Source: an uncultured Verrucomicrobiota bacterium (GTDB lineage: Bacteria > Verrucomicrobiota > Verrucomicrobiia > Limisphaerales > UBA1319). From it: a stretch of DNA of 50,940 nucleotides. Both the position numbers and the translations under genes were made by a program. The notes under the pieces are model-generated. The model saw nothing but the letters and a program-made list of their open reading frames with translations, was not told the origin of the DNA and ran no database searches. The stretch is from positions 1 to 50,940 of the forward strand of contig CAIMWS010000465.1 in assembly GCA_903845125.1 (NCBI GenBank), in the 5' to 3' direction. Below are positions 32,136-41,037 of the stretch, piece by piece (position 1 is the first letter of the stretch; every line of letters begins with the position of its first letter).

Positions 32136-34238
32136 ATGTGTGCTTGCATCAAAACACCAGTGAACTTTCGCCGGGCGGTGGCCGGTATCCTTTCGAGCGC
32201 CAGTTTAATAGCCTGGGCGGATCGCGCTCCCGCAGCGGAGGCTGAAGGTACGGCAGTTCCGCCGGGCCTGGTCCAAAAACGGGCTCTGGCCAGGCCCACT
32301 GCCCAGCAATATGCCTGGCAGGAACAAGAGCGGATCCAGTTCATCTGCCTGGATCCGTGCACCTGGCAGGGGCGCGAATATGACAACCACTCGACTCCGT
32401 TGAGCCAGATGCGTCTGGAAAAGCTCGATACGGACCAATGGTGCCGGGCGGCGGTGTCCTGGGGTGCCAAGGAAATCCTGTTCGTGGCCAAACACACCGG
32501 CGGCTTTTGTTGGTGGCAGACCGAGACGACCGAATACAGCGTTAAGAGCATTCCCTGGAAAAATGGTAAAGGCGATTTGCTGGGGGAAGTCGCAGAGGCT
32601 TGCCGCCGGCATGGGCTCAAGCTGGGAGTTTACGTTTATTCCGGAGATGAGTTATGGGGCGCCATCATGGGCAGCGGGGGACGCACCAAGGATCCCTCCA
32701 AGCAGGAAGCTTACAACAAAATCTACCGCCAACAGATGACCGAAGTGCTTAGCCGATACGGGAAAGTGGAGGAAATCTGGTTTGATGGCGGATGCATTAT
32801 TCCCCTGGAGGATATCATCCTCAAATACCAGCCCGAAGCCATGAAATTTGGCGGGGCGCTGGAGACGATTCGCTGGCCGGGAACGGAAAGTGGCATGGTG
32901 CCCTATCCCTCCTGGAGCACGGTGGATACGGCCGCCCACAAAGCTGGCAAGGGGGACGCGGCGCGCGGCAGTCCGGACGGCGACCGCTGGCTGCCAGCCG
33001 AGTGCGATACGCCGCTTTACGATCACAATTGGTTCTGGGCCGCGGCCAACGAGCCGAAGCGGAAAAGCCTCCCTCAGCTCATCAATATTTACTATAAATC
33101 AGCCGGCCACGGAGGGGTGCTGCTGTTGAACTCTACTCCCAACACGGATGGTTTGATACCCGAGGGCGACCTGCGGCGTTACCGTGAATTCGGCGAGGAA
33201 ATCCAGCGGCGTTTCGGGCAGTCCATAGCGGAAACGGCCGGCCGCGGGACGGAATTGCTGCTTGGCCTGAAAGGGCCGCGGCGCGTCAACCATGTCATTC
33301 TCATGGAGGACTATCGCGAGGGGCATCGCATCCGCGAGTATGTGCTGGAAGGGTGGCGGGAAGGCCAATGGCAGCCGATGGGGTCAGGAAGCGCGGTTGG
33401 GCGGATGCGGATTCAGCCTTTGGCTCCGGTGGTGGTGGAGAAAGTACGCCTGCGCATCACCCGGCAGGAAGCGGAACCACTGATCCGCCGGATGGCTTTG
33501 TTCGATGTGCCGGGCGCCGATCTCGACATCACGTCCAGCCTGACTACTGGCAAACCGGCCAAGGCTTCCAGCGAGCACAGCGCACCCTATGCGGCTGAAA
33601 TGCTGGTGGATGGCGACGAAAACACCCGCTGGGGCGCACAGGACGATGCGCGAACGCCATGGATCGAAGTGGACCTCGGATCCTCCGTGGTTTTTGGGCG
33701 CACGGTTATTCGGGAACTGGCCGACCGGGTGCGGAAGTTCCGCATCGAATACCGGGATACGGAAACCGCGCCCTGGAAACCTGCCCTGGAAGGAACACGC
33801 ATTGGGCCGCGGTTGGAGGCCAGTTTCCCCAAAGTTCAGGGCCGTTTTGTGCGGCTGAACATCCTGGAGGCGACTTTTGGGCCAACCTTGTGGGAATTCC
33901 AGCTCTATCCTCCGGCCGCGCAATGGGCCGCCTGCGGAACCTGGAAAACAGACGAGAAATCGCTGCGGCTTGAGTTGTCACCCCACATTCCTTTGCCCGG
34001 CGAGTATGAAATCAGGCTGGAGGCAGAATCCGGCTCGCCCGTCCCCAAGATAAAAAGTGGGCGCTTGTATTTGAATGGATCGGAGGTCAATCCCGATCAG
34101 GTCGGCCTGCTGGACAACGGCGGATGCGTGGTGCGGCAAACCCAAATGGTTACGTCGGAAACGAAAATTTCGCTGGAAGTGGATTGGGTGGAATCGCCAG
34201 TGGGGACGGGGCGTGTTTTGATCCGCCCGCGAGAGTGA
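32136..34238 (+). CDS. GH29 alpha-L-fucosidase with galactose-binding modules
   Basis: 700 residues. An N-terminal signal sequence includes AVAGILSSASLIAWADRAPA. The barrel has the GH29 landmarks for the shorter-motif subfamily: LFVAKHTGGFCWWQTETTEY, LKLGVYVYSGD and EEIWFDGG, with the nucleophile Asp217. GGVLLLNSTPNTDG ends the catalytic domain near 345. A first galactose-binding-like module follows (about 370-455), then a discoidin F5/8 type C domain at about 465-593 (KASSEHSAPYAAEMLVDGDE, TRWGAQ, WIEVDLGS) and a short beta tail. It differs clearly from the GH29 at 9774 and probably has different linkage preference. The gene lies just downstream of the insertion sequence. Confidence 0.92.
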   Translation: MCACIKTPVNFRRAVAGILSSASLIAWADRAPAAEAEGTAVPPGLVQKRALARPTAQQYAWQEQERIQFICLDPCTWQGREYDNHSTPLSQMRLEKLDTDQWCRAAVSWGAKEILFVAKHTGGFCWWQTETTEYSVKSIPWKNGKGDLLGEVAEACRRHGLKLGVYVYSGDELWGAIMGSGGRTKDPSKQEAYNKIYRQQMTEVLSRYGKVEEIWFDGGCIIPLEDIILKYQPEAMKFGGALETIRWPGTESGMVPYPSWSTVDTAAHKAGKGDAARGSPDGDRWLPAECDTPLYDHNWFWAAANEPKRKSLPQLINIYYKSAGHGGVLLLNSTPNTDGLIPEGDLRRYREFGEEIQRRFGQSIAETAGRGTELLLGLKGPRRVNHVILMEDYREGHRIREYVLEGWREGQWQPMGSGSAVGRMRIQPLAPVVVEKVRLRITRQEAEPLIRRMALFDVPGADLDITSSLTTGKPAKASSEHSAPYAAEMLVDGDENTRWGAQDDARTPWIEVDLGSSVVFGRTVIRELADRVRKFRIEYRDTETAPWKPALEGTRIGPRLEASFPKVQGRFVRLNILEATFGPTLWEFQLYPPAAQWAACGTWKTDEKSLRLELSPHIPLPGEYEIRLEAESGSPVPKIKSGRLYLNGSEVNPDQVGLLDNGGCVVRQTQMVTSETKISLEVDWVESPVGTGRVLIRPRE

Positions 34239-34624
34239 GCCGGACGGCAGGAAAACCTCAAGCCATTGGCCTCCGCTATGGGCCAAATACCCCATGGCGC
34301 AACTTCAAGGATCCAGCTCCGGGGATTGAAGATGCTCCCCAATTGGAGCTGCCGTATTCATTGAATAATCCTGGTCGTGTGGTGGAATGCCAGCCCAACT
34401 GGCCAGGTTCGGCTGCACTACTCTCCGCATGCCATCCGGACCATCTCACCATGGGGTGGCTACGGGTGTGTACTGCAAGCCGCGGAGCCGCCAGATTTGC
34501 ATTTTCCACCTTGAAGAAATCGCGGCCATCCGCAATGAATGAAGCGAATCGTGCATCGGGATATCAGCCGCGTTGTGGATGCACGGAAAACCGAAGCCGG
34601 ATGGCTAATCGAATTCACTCGGAT
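34239..34624 (+). other. Gene-free spacer with open but unrecognised frame
   Basis: 386 bp between the GH29 stop and the six-hairpin glycosidase start. One frame stays open throughout and joins the downstream gene, but it lacks a plausible start and gives no recognisable domain. I treat it as spacer, possibly decayed coding sequence. I see no strong promoter or terminator in it. Confidence 0.5.
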
Positions 34625-35962
34625 ATGAACATCAAAACCCGCTCTCTAAGCATCCTGGCCTTGATGGCAGGATTATTTTGCCTCAGCTCAGCGCCAGCCA
34701 CCGCGGCTGCCGATCCAGCCAGGGACAAGGCGCTGGCCCAAACCATCCTGAACGATACCAATTTAACTCTGGTTCTCGAAAAGGGTAAAAACTTGCTGAA
34801 AAGCGGGCTGAATGCCGGCAGCGGTTACGGTGAGGTTTGGATTCGTGACCTGAATACTTTCATCGAGTTATCCCTGCAGGTGAACGATCCCAAACCGATC
34901 CGGGAGGCGCTGCTGACCTTTTTCAAATTCCAGGGAGCCGGGGGCGACATCGTCGATGGGTTCATCCCCAAGGAAAAAGGCAGCACTGCTTACAAATACC
35001 GGAAATCTGGTTTGGCCCCCAATTTGCTGGCCCACAAAAACACCGTTGAAACGGACCAGGAATCCTCCCTGATCCAGGCGGTGCGCAAGTATATCCAGGC
35101 AACGGGCGATCAGGCCTTCCTGGCGGAAGTTGTGGATGGGGTCACCGTGGCCGCGCGAATGGAGCTGGCCTTGGAGTTCCTCCTGAGCGAGCGCTTCGAC
35201 GCCCAGCACGGTTTGATTTGGGGTGCCACCACCGCTGATTGGGGCGATGTGCAGCCGGAACATGACTGGGGCGTTGAGTTGGATGAGAACTCCCATAAAT
35301 CCCTGGATATTTACGACAACGCCATGCTGGTCATCGCGATTGGCGATCTGGTCCAAATGCGTGCGGGCCAGGCCGCCACCGTGGTCAAATGGGAGGGCAT
35401 CGCGAGGCAGCTCCGCCATAACATCCGCCAGCATTTGTGGGATGGGAAACGCGGCAAATTCATTCCCCATGTTTATCTGAACGGCTCTCCCTTTCCGCCC
35501 GGTTTCGAAGAGGCGGATGTCTTTTACCACGGCGGCACCACCATCGCCATGGAAGCGGGGTTGCTTTCGCCTGCTGAAGTGGTGGATTCCCTCGCCCAAA
35601 TGCGCCGGAATGTGCGGCAATCGGGTGCCGGTTCCATCGGCCTGACCCTTTATCCACCCTACCCAAAAGGAAGTTTCAAGAACCGATCGATGGGACCTTA
35701 TTCTTATCAAAACGGGGGTGACTGGGACTGGTTTGGTGGGCGCACCATACAGCAGTTGATCCGGGCGGGCCTCCTGGAGGAGGCTTACCAGGAGCTCAAG
35801 CCAATGGTGGCGCGGATCGTCCGGGCCAACGGTTTCCATGAGTGGTGGTCCCTGGACAACCAGCCGAAAGGATCGGGCCAGTTCCGGGGCGCAGCCGGGG
35901 TGCTCGGTCTGGCCATTGAACAGCTGAAAAGCTGGGCCCGCAAAACCGCCGCGGGCACGTGA
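34625..35962 (+). CDS. Six-hairpin (alpha/alpha)6 glycosidase-like, secreted
   Basis: 445 residues from the ATG at 34625, chosen because it opens a clean signal peptide (LSILALMAGLFCLSSAPATA). The rest looks like an (alpha/alpha)6 barrel of the six-hairpin glycosidase superfamily: SGYGEVWIRDLNTFIE, KNTVETDQESSLIQAV, IWGATTADWGDVQPEHDWG, ENSHKSLDIYDNAMLVIA, PYSYQNGGDWDWFGGR and FHEWWSLDNQ. The Asp and Glu in these blocks are likely catalytic. It resembles GH63/GH37/amylo-glucosidase-type folds but I cannot assign a family. It follows the second GH29 on the same strand and is convergent with the GH106-like gene. Confidence 0.8.
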   Translation: MNIKTRSLSILALMAGLFCLSSAPATAAADPARDKALAQTILNDTNLTLVLEKGKNLLKSGLNAGSGYGEVWIRDLNTFIELSLQVNDPKPIREALLTFFKFQGAGGDIVDGFIPKEKGSTAYKYRKSGLAPNLLAHKNTVETDQESSLIQAVRKYIQATGDQAFLAEVVDGVTVAARMELALEFLLSERFDAQHGLIWGATTADWGDVQPEHDWGVELDENSHKSLDIYDNAMLVIAIGDLVQMRAGQAATVVKWEGIARQLRHNIRQHLWDGKRGKFIPHVYLNGSPFPPGFEEADVFYHGGTTIAMEAGLLSPAEVVDSLAQMRRNVRQSGAGSIGLTLYPPYPKGSFKNRSMGPYSYQNGGDWDWFGGRTIQQLIRAGLLEEAYQELKPMVARIVRANGFHEWWSLDNQPKGSGQFRGAAGVLGLAIEQLKSWARKTAAGT

Positions 35963-36126
35963 CCACACATTCCAGCCAGCGGAGAGCGCCAGCCAATCGA
36001 CCCTTATTACCCGGAACGGTTCCGATAAGAAACCTGAATCCGGGCTCCCCTATTCGCTGCGGCCGGAGGGATTATAGCCGGGCTGGGGAAAGGGCCTCAA
36101 TCTCCCCCTGTAGAATTTTGAGCCAG

Positions 36127-36164
36127 CCTCAGCCGTGTCCCTGCAAGCATGGACACGGCTCAGG
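36127..36164. terminator. Strong hairpin between convergent genes
   Basis: AGCCGTGTCC (36131-36140) pairs perfectly with GGACACGGCT (36151-36160) over a 10-nt loop, and CCT/AGG extends the stem to 14 positions with one mismatch (36127-36164). It lies between the ends of the six-hairpin glycosidase (+) and the GH106-like gene (-), where a bidirectional terminator is expected. Neither side has a good U tract. A near-duplicate CGCTGCGGCCGG occurs on each side (36055-36066 and 36182 onward). Confidence 0.5.
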
Positions 36165-36196
36165 AACCGGTTTCCCCATTCCGCTGCGGCCGGCGT

Positions 36197-39100
36197 TTAT
36201 TCCTTCGCTTTCGCTGGTTTTCCGATGAGGCTGATTTCCCGATAAACGTTGAAGCCGCTGGGGCCGCTCTTGAAGACAAAACACACGGCGGCGGCATTCG
36301 CGATCAGCGGGCCACCGGTAGCCGGCAGCACCGACACTTCATTAAGCCCGGACTCGGCCTCAAAAGCGGCTTCGGCCAACTTGACGAAACGCCCGGCATT
36401 TCCGGCCGTGGCGGCAAAAACCTCATACTGTTGCGAAGCCCGTGCGTCGGCATGTCCGGAATAGGTGCGGATGGCTTCAATCGCCACTCCGGCAGGCGCC
36501 TTTGCAGGATCGAAGACAATATCCAGAGTGTTATCCGCGCCGAAACCGACAAAGGTCTTCCCGTCATTTTCGGTGTCCTCGCCCCCGTGGCTATTGCCCG
36601 CGGTGCCATTGAACAGAGCCGCGAAATCCTGGCCGCCACCCTCATGTTCCCGCGAACCCGTCACGGACCTGATCAAGCCGGGCTGGCGCGCCATGTTTTC
36701 AGCAGATTTAATCTTGCGGTCAAAATCGGAGAGTGAGCCGCTGGCACCCACAACCCGCACTCCGGGCTTTTGCTGCAATGCCTGCTCCCGTTCTTTGCCG
36801 TCCGCCGGCCAATCCCGTGAGAGCAGTCGCACCGGCCCCAGCAGTCCCGAAGCCGGGTCGCCGCGGTAATTGGAGGGAATGGTCTGGTAGTGGTTGGCCA
36901 GGGTGTTATAGACCAACACCTCAATCGCGTTCTCGCCCTCTTTCAGGAAACCGCTGACGTCGATCCTCCAGGGCGGCGCCACCCGTACCCCAACTTTCTG
37001 GCTGTTGACGTGGATTTCGGCTGTTCCCGCGACTTTCCCCAAATCCAACACCACACCGGCCCGGGCTTCGTCCTTGCTGAGAACGATCTGGGTTCGGTAG
37101 CGGACTCCGCCCGAATAGTTGTTCAACACTCCGATTTTCGACCAGTCGCCCAGCGCCATCAGGCCACTCCCGGCAGTCTCGATGATCACCGGTTCCGGCA
37201 AGAGGGCGCCGCCAGTAAAGCCGGCCTTGGGCTGGATTCGCAAAGCTACCACGGCAGCATAGGGCGACGGCTGGCGGGCGGTGAAACGCCCGTTGCCATC
37301 CCCCTTCATCGGTTCGCCATCGATCCAGGCTTCGGCCCCACCTTGGGCTAAGAACCGGATCGCCGTGGTGCCCGGCGCCGAGAGGAAGCGGAACCATTCG
37401 GCCGGCTTGCTTCCGGCTGAAACATCGAAGGAAATGACTCCGGGATCGTTGTGCCAGCGCATCGCCAGCGGCTGCCGCTCCGCCGGTGGCGGAACGCCGG
37501 CCCGGCGCAAAACAAAATGTCCGCGCCCGCCCTGGTCATAACGGACCAGGATCGGATTGGAGCCGGCTTTGAGGGCCACCGGCTGGCCAAGATCGGCGGC
37601 CAGTTGTCCATTCACGTAAACGGCGGCGGGAGTGATGACCGGGGAGGTGTGGCTTTTATCCGCAGGCGCCCCGTGGCTGACGCTGAAACTTCCCTGGGTG
37701 GGCTCCGCCACAGTCGCCGCCGTCCAGAGATAATACCGGCCACCATCCGGGACATAGCGGGTCTCATTCAATCCGCCAGCTGCTTTGCCGAGGCAGAGGA
37801 AATCGTCAGTGACCGTGCGTTTGAGGCCGTGGTATCCCTGGTGGCCCGAATCACCCTCCTTGCCGTAGCGCCAGGAAAAGTCATAGGGCCGCCAGGTGAA
37901 GGACCGCCCGGCCATTTGAACCGGCACCGCCGGATCCACCTTGCCAAGCCGGGCCAACTCGGCGTCCAACTGGCTGACATCCACCGTCCCGGGAACCGGC
38001 CCCAATACATAGAATTGCGTGCCCTGGCCGTGCAGTTTCTTTTCCCACTGACGGTCATCGGTTTGCGGCACGTAAGCGCTATGGGCCAGCGTTTCCGTTT
38101 CCCGTGCCCAGGCAAAGCGGCGCGCTTCGACTCCGATCGTTTTATTGTCCGGCGTGACGGGCATGCGAAAATCGCCGTAGGTGTTGTCCAAGGTTGGCTG
38201 GAAGGCGACCTGCCAAAACCGCGGCAGATTTTTTGCGCCTTCAGGACGCAGGTCGCGCGGGGGCGGATTCACCTGCTGCCGGCCGGGAGTGAATAAGACC
38301 AGCTGCGCTTCATACGGTTCCAGGGGCAGTTCCACTTGGGTGCCGGTGGCGGTTTCACCGACCACCCGCAGGGGACGCGAGGCACCGGTCCACGGATCCA
38401 GCATTTCCACCGCCCCCTTGGCCCGAAACTCCACCAAGGAGTTGGGCTTGGCATCCATGACCAGGTAAACCTCGCGGGGCCCGGCCTGCCGGTGCCTGGC
38501 CCGCACCGTCTGGTGGATCCCGTTTACATCCTGGATGAAGGCGCTCCGGATCGCTTTGACCACATCGGCCGGCTTGGCCAATCGGTTGGACGGCGCAAAG
38601 GCCTGCTCATTCAAGGCGGCCAGCTCGGGATCGTTGCGCCCGGCATGATCGGAAACCGTTGGCAACGCGCCCACGCAATATACCTTGCCTCCACCTTGCG
38701 CGAAAGCCGCCGCCTTCGCGATCGTGGGCCAGCGCACCGCCTCCATGTTTGGCAATACAAGCGCTTGATAGGAAGCGCTGGCGGATTTCACCAGGAGCCG
38801 GCCATTCTCCACCTCCGCGCGCGCCAGCGAATCGTTGTCGATGAACTCGAAGCTGATTCCCGCCGCCATGAGTTGACGGGCCAGGTCAAACGCCGTTTGG
38901 GTCGCAGCCTGCCCGTTCAGCTCCGCTTCGTAGGGCGCCACCGGATATACCACGGCCACATCCGCCACGAAATGCCCCTGGCTCAACAAGTAGGACAAAC
39001 GCTTGAAATAATCGAGGAAGGCGTCCATGTGCGCCCAATAAGGCATCCGGAAATGATAACACGGCGGCGCCCACTCCCAGTAAGACCCATACGTCGTGTA

Positions 39101-40438
39101 ATAAAGACCATGCAAATTGAGCAGCGTGCAGCCGTAGAGGTAATTCTCGCGCGTGGCAAACATCAGGCGTTCCGGCGTGGCGCCCCAGCCCAGGCTGTGG
39201 TAACCCTCCAACCAGACGCGCTGGCGCTGGTAGAGGTTGGCGATGGATGAATCCACCTTTCCCTTGATCAGGTCCGCGCTCCCGCCGGGCGTGTCGTGCC
39301 CGGGAGCCGAATACCACCGCGTGGCCCGGAAATAGTCGCCGAACTCGTGGGGGTCGGTGCCCCGCCCACCCGAATCACAGGCAAAAATCATGCCCCGCGA
39401 CGCATGCCAGTCATAGACGGGCTTGAAAAAACGTTCTTCCATCAACGTCATGCGCACGTCGGCGTAATCCATGCGCACCTTCGGGGTCAGGTTACCCAGG
39501 TCGGCCCACATCGCCGGCAGCACTTCCATAAGATCATACCCTTTCCGCCTGGCAAATTCCCCGGGGAAATCGGGGTTCCACGCAAACTTGCCCATGCCGA
39601 TGTGCAGTTCGTCATTGAAAAAATAGTTCAGTCCTTTGGCGGACTGGTTGGGATTATGGTCCTGGAACTGTTGGTAGAATCCCCGGATCACCGTTTCGCC
39701 CATGCCAGGCATCAGCGGATTCATCGAACCGGCCTGCTTCACCGCCCGGAAAAGCCAGATCTCCCACTCGCCGTCCGGCGCGGTCCAGGTGATTTTCCCA
39801 TCCTTCGCCAATGGCGTCAGGTCCGCTCCACCGCGGGTGAGTTGCTTATTCTCGATCTTGTAGGCCCGTGCCGCAAACTGATCCGGCAGACAGTTGATCG
39901 TGCGGGACTCGCCACCTTTGATCCGCACACGTTCGCCTGCCTCAAGTTGGATCGCGTTCAGTTCGGGCTTGCTGTAGAACAAATGGTAAAAGAGGTTTTT
40001 GGCGCCCCGCGGCCAGTCGAGCGTATAGGTGCTCAGGCCGATACCCATGTCCAGCTCCGAGCAGGCTTGCGAGATCTTTGAATATACCTGCCACCACTCT
40101 TCCGTAAAAAGATCCGGTGCGTCATGGTCGGTCAGCCATCCGTCGGAGTCATAGTGCGAATAGTTGACTTGAACCCCGCTGATCCCCTTTTCGTGCAGTT
40201 TCTTGATCTGGCCGATCATCCGGTCCACGTCCAGCTTGTCCCCGGTCCACCACCAAAAAGGCACTTCGCCATATCCCGGCGGCGGATTCTTGAAGCCGGG
40301 CAGCACATCCAGGTTTGGATCGCGCGAAGGCAGGCCGGGCCCCCCGGCCAGCGCCCAACTCAAGCCACCCACCAAACAACCGACCACCAACATTCCGGTT
40401 CTCATCGTCTTCATCCTTCCGTCTTGTCGTTTTTTCAT
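36197..40438 (-). CDS. GH106-like alpha-L-rhamnosidase, large multi-domain
   Basis: 1413 residues from the ATG at 40438, chosen because GAGGAAGGA lies just upstream and the longer frame to 40501 has no better start. The signal sequence has GMLVVGCLVGGLSWALAGG. The GH106-type catalytic region includes VPFWWWTGDKL, VQVNYSHYD, TYTLDWPRGAKN, FFNDELHIGMG and ACDSGGRGTDPHEFGDYF; the Glu of FNDELH is a candidate catalytic carboxylate. It continues through the alpha/beta region (VADVAVVYPVAPYEAE) and a GH2-like sugar-binding module typical of the family (DLGKVAGTAEIHVNSQKVG, YNTLANHYQTIPSNYRG). About 130 further residues (AIRTYSGHADARASQQYEVF) resemble a divergent discoidin domain. It should release L-rhamnose from pectin-like or other glycans. 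Confidence 0.9.
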   Translation of the reverse strand: MKKRQDGRMKTMRTGMLVVGCLVGGLSWALAGGPGLPSRDPNLDVLPGFKNPPPGYGEVPFWWWTGDKLDVDRMIGQIKKLHEKGISGVQVNYSHYDSDGWLTDHDAPDLFTEEWWQVYSKISQACSELDMGIGLSTYTLDWPRGAKNLFYHLFYSKPELNAIQLEAGERVRIKGGESRTINCLPDQFAARAYKIENKQLTRGGADLTPLAKDGKITWTAPDGEWEIWLFRAVKQAGSMNPLMPGMGETVIRGFYQQFQDHNPNQSAKGLNYFFNDELHIGMGKFAWNPDFPGEFARRKGYDLMEVLPAMWADLGNLTPKVRMDYADVRMTLMEERFFKPVYDWHASRGMIFACDSGGRGTDPHEFGDYFRATRWYSAPGHDTPGGSADLIKGKVDSSIANLYQRQRVWLEGYHSLGWGATPERLMFATRENYLYGCTLLNLHGLYYTTYGSYWEWAPPCYHFRMPYWAHMDAFLDYFKRLSYLLSQGHFVADVAVVYPVAPYEAELNGQAATQTAFDLARQLMAAGISFEFIDNDSLARAEVENGRLLVKSASASYQALVLPNMEAVRWPTIAKAAAFAQGGGKVYCVGALPTVSDHAGRNDPELAALNEQAFAPSNRLAKPADVVKAIRSAFIQDVNGIHQTVRARHRQAGPREVYLVMDAKPNSLVEFRAKGAVEMLDPWTGASRPLRVVGETATGTQVELPLEPYEAQLVLFTPGRQQVNPPPRDLRPEGAKNLPRFWQVAFQPTLDNTYGDFRMPVTPDNKTIGVEARRFAWARETETLAHSAYVPQTDDRQWEKKLHGQGTQFYVLGPVPGTVDVSQLDAELARLGKVDPAVPVQMAGRSFTWRPYDFSWRYGKEGDSGHQGYHGLKRTVTDDFLCLGKAAGGLNETRYVPDGGRYYLWTAATVAEPTQGSFSVSHGAPADKSHTSPVITPAAVYVNGQLAADLGQPVALKAGSNPILVRYDQGGRGHFVLRRAGVPPPAERQPLAMRWHNDPGVISFDVSAGSKPAEWFRFLSAPGTTAIRFLAQGGAEAWIDGEPMKGDGNGRFTARQPSPYAAVVALRIQPKAGFTGGALLPEPVIIETAGSGLMALGDWSKIGVLNNYSGGVRYRTQIVLSKDEARAGVVLDLGKVAGTAEIHVNSQKVGVRVAPPWRIDVSGFLKEGENAIEVLVYNTLANHYQTIPSNYRGDPASGLLGPVRLLSRDWPADGKEREQALQQKPGVRVVGASGSLSDFDRKIKSAENMARQPGLIRSVTGSREHEGGGQDFAALFNGTAGNSHGGEDTENDGKTFVGFGADNTLDIVFDPAKAPAGVAIEAIRTYSGHADARASQQYEVFAATAGNAGRFVKLAEAAFEAESGLNEVSVLPATGGPLIANAAAVCFVFKSGPSGFNVYREISLIGKPAKAKE

Positions 40439-41037
40439 GCAGTCCTTCCTCTTCTCGTCCAGGTTCAAGATGAGCTTTAGAATAAACAGTTTCCCAGGCA
40501 AGGCAACTCCCGCGTCTCCGCCCTAATCCCCGACTTATTTTTATAAAATGAAAACCAGTTGCCGGACGCATTGGTGAAAAGGAGGTATGGATTTCCCAGC
40601 CCGTGCCCGCTGTGGGGCTAGAAAATGGCCATTCTTAAAGAAAGCATCGGTCGTGCTGGCCCCCCGCTTCTTTCAACCGTTGAGTGCATCGTTCAAATCC
40701 CGTGCCCGACCGCAATTAGTCATTCTGCATTTAATGCAGCCCGGGGAACCGGCCAAGCCACCCATGCATACTTTGAAAATTCAGGCCATGTCTGCCAAAG
40801 TAAATTGCATCAGTATTTGGCCTTAAGATTTTTTGCCAGCAAAGGCGGAATTTTTACAGTCCAACTCACCACTTCTGCCCCCGCCGGGAAGTCCATCCAA
40901 CTCGTTGCATGTGCCAACCATTGACCAACAGCCGCCGAAGCATCGAGCCGGACCTGCCTCACAGGCGTCCTGAGCCGGGCGGTTCACTATCCCGCAATCG
41001 ATCTATTGATGTTTCCTGGTTTCAGCCGTGCTGGTGG
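40439..41037. other. Gene-free region upstream of the large GH106-like gene
   Basis: 599 bp between the start of the large GH106-like gene and the end of the minus-strand membrane protein gene. Its left end holds a promoter and leader for the GH106-like gene. The rest is less GC-rich than the genes and shows no domain-bearing ORF. A 79-codon plus-strand ORF at 40587 has a GGAGGT touching its ATG, which is too close to work. Confidence 0.55.
40479..40506 (-). promoter_or_regulatory. Candidate promoter for the large GH106-like gene
   Basis: On the minus strand TTGCCT (40501-40506), a 16-nt spacer and TATTCT (40479-40484), each 4 of 6 to consensus. It would give a leader of about 35 nt containing the purine-rich GAGGAAGGA Shine-Dalgarno. 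This is a conventional layout, in contrast to the near-leaderless promoters elsewhere in the window. Confidence 0.35.

Noticed and set aside
40587..40826. 79-codon ORF with GGAGGT in front of its ATG
   Set aside because: The Shine-Dalgarno-like word touches the start codon, which leaves no working spacing, and the product has no domain, signal or span.
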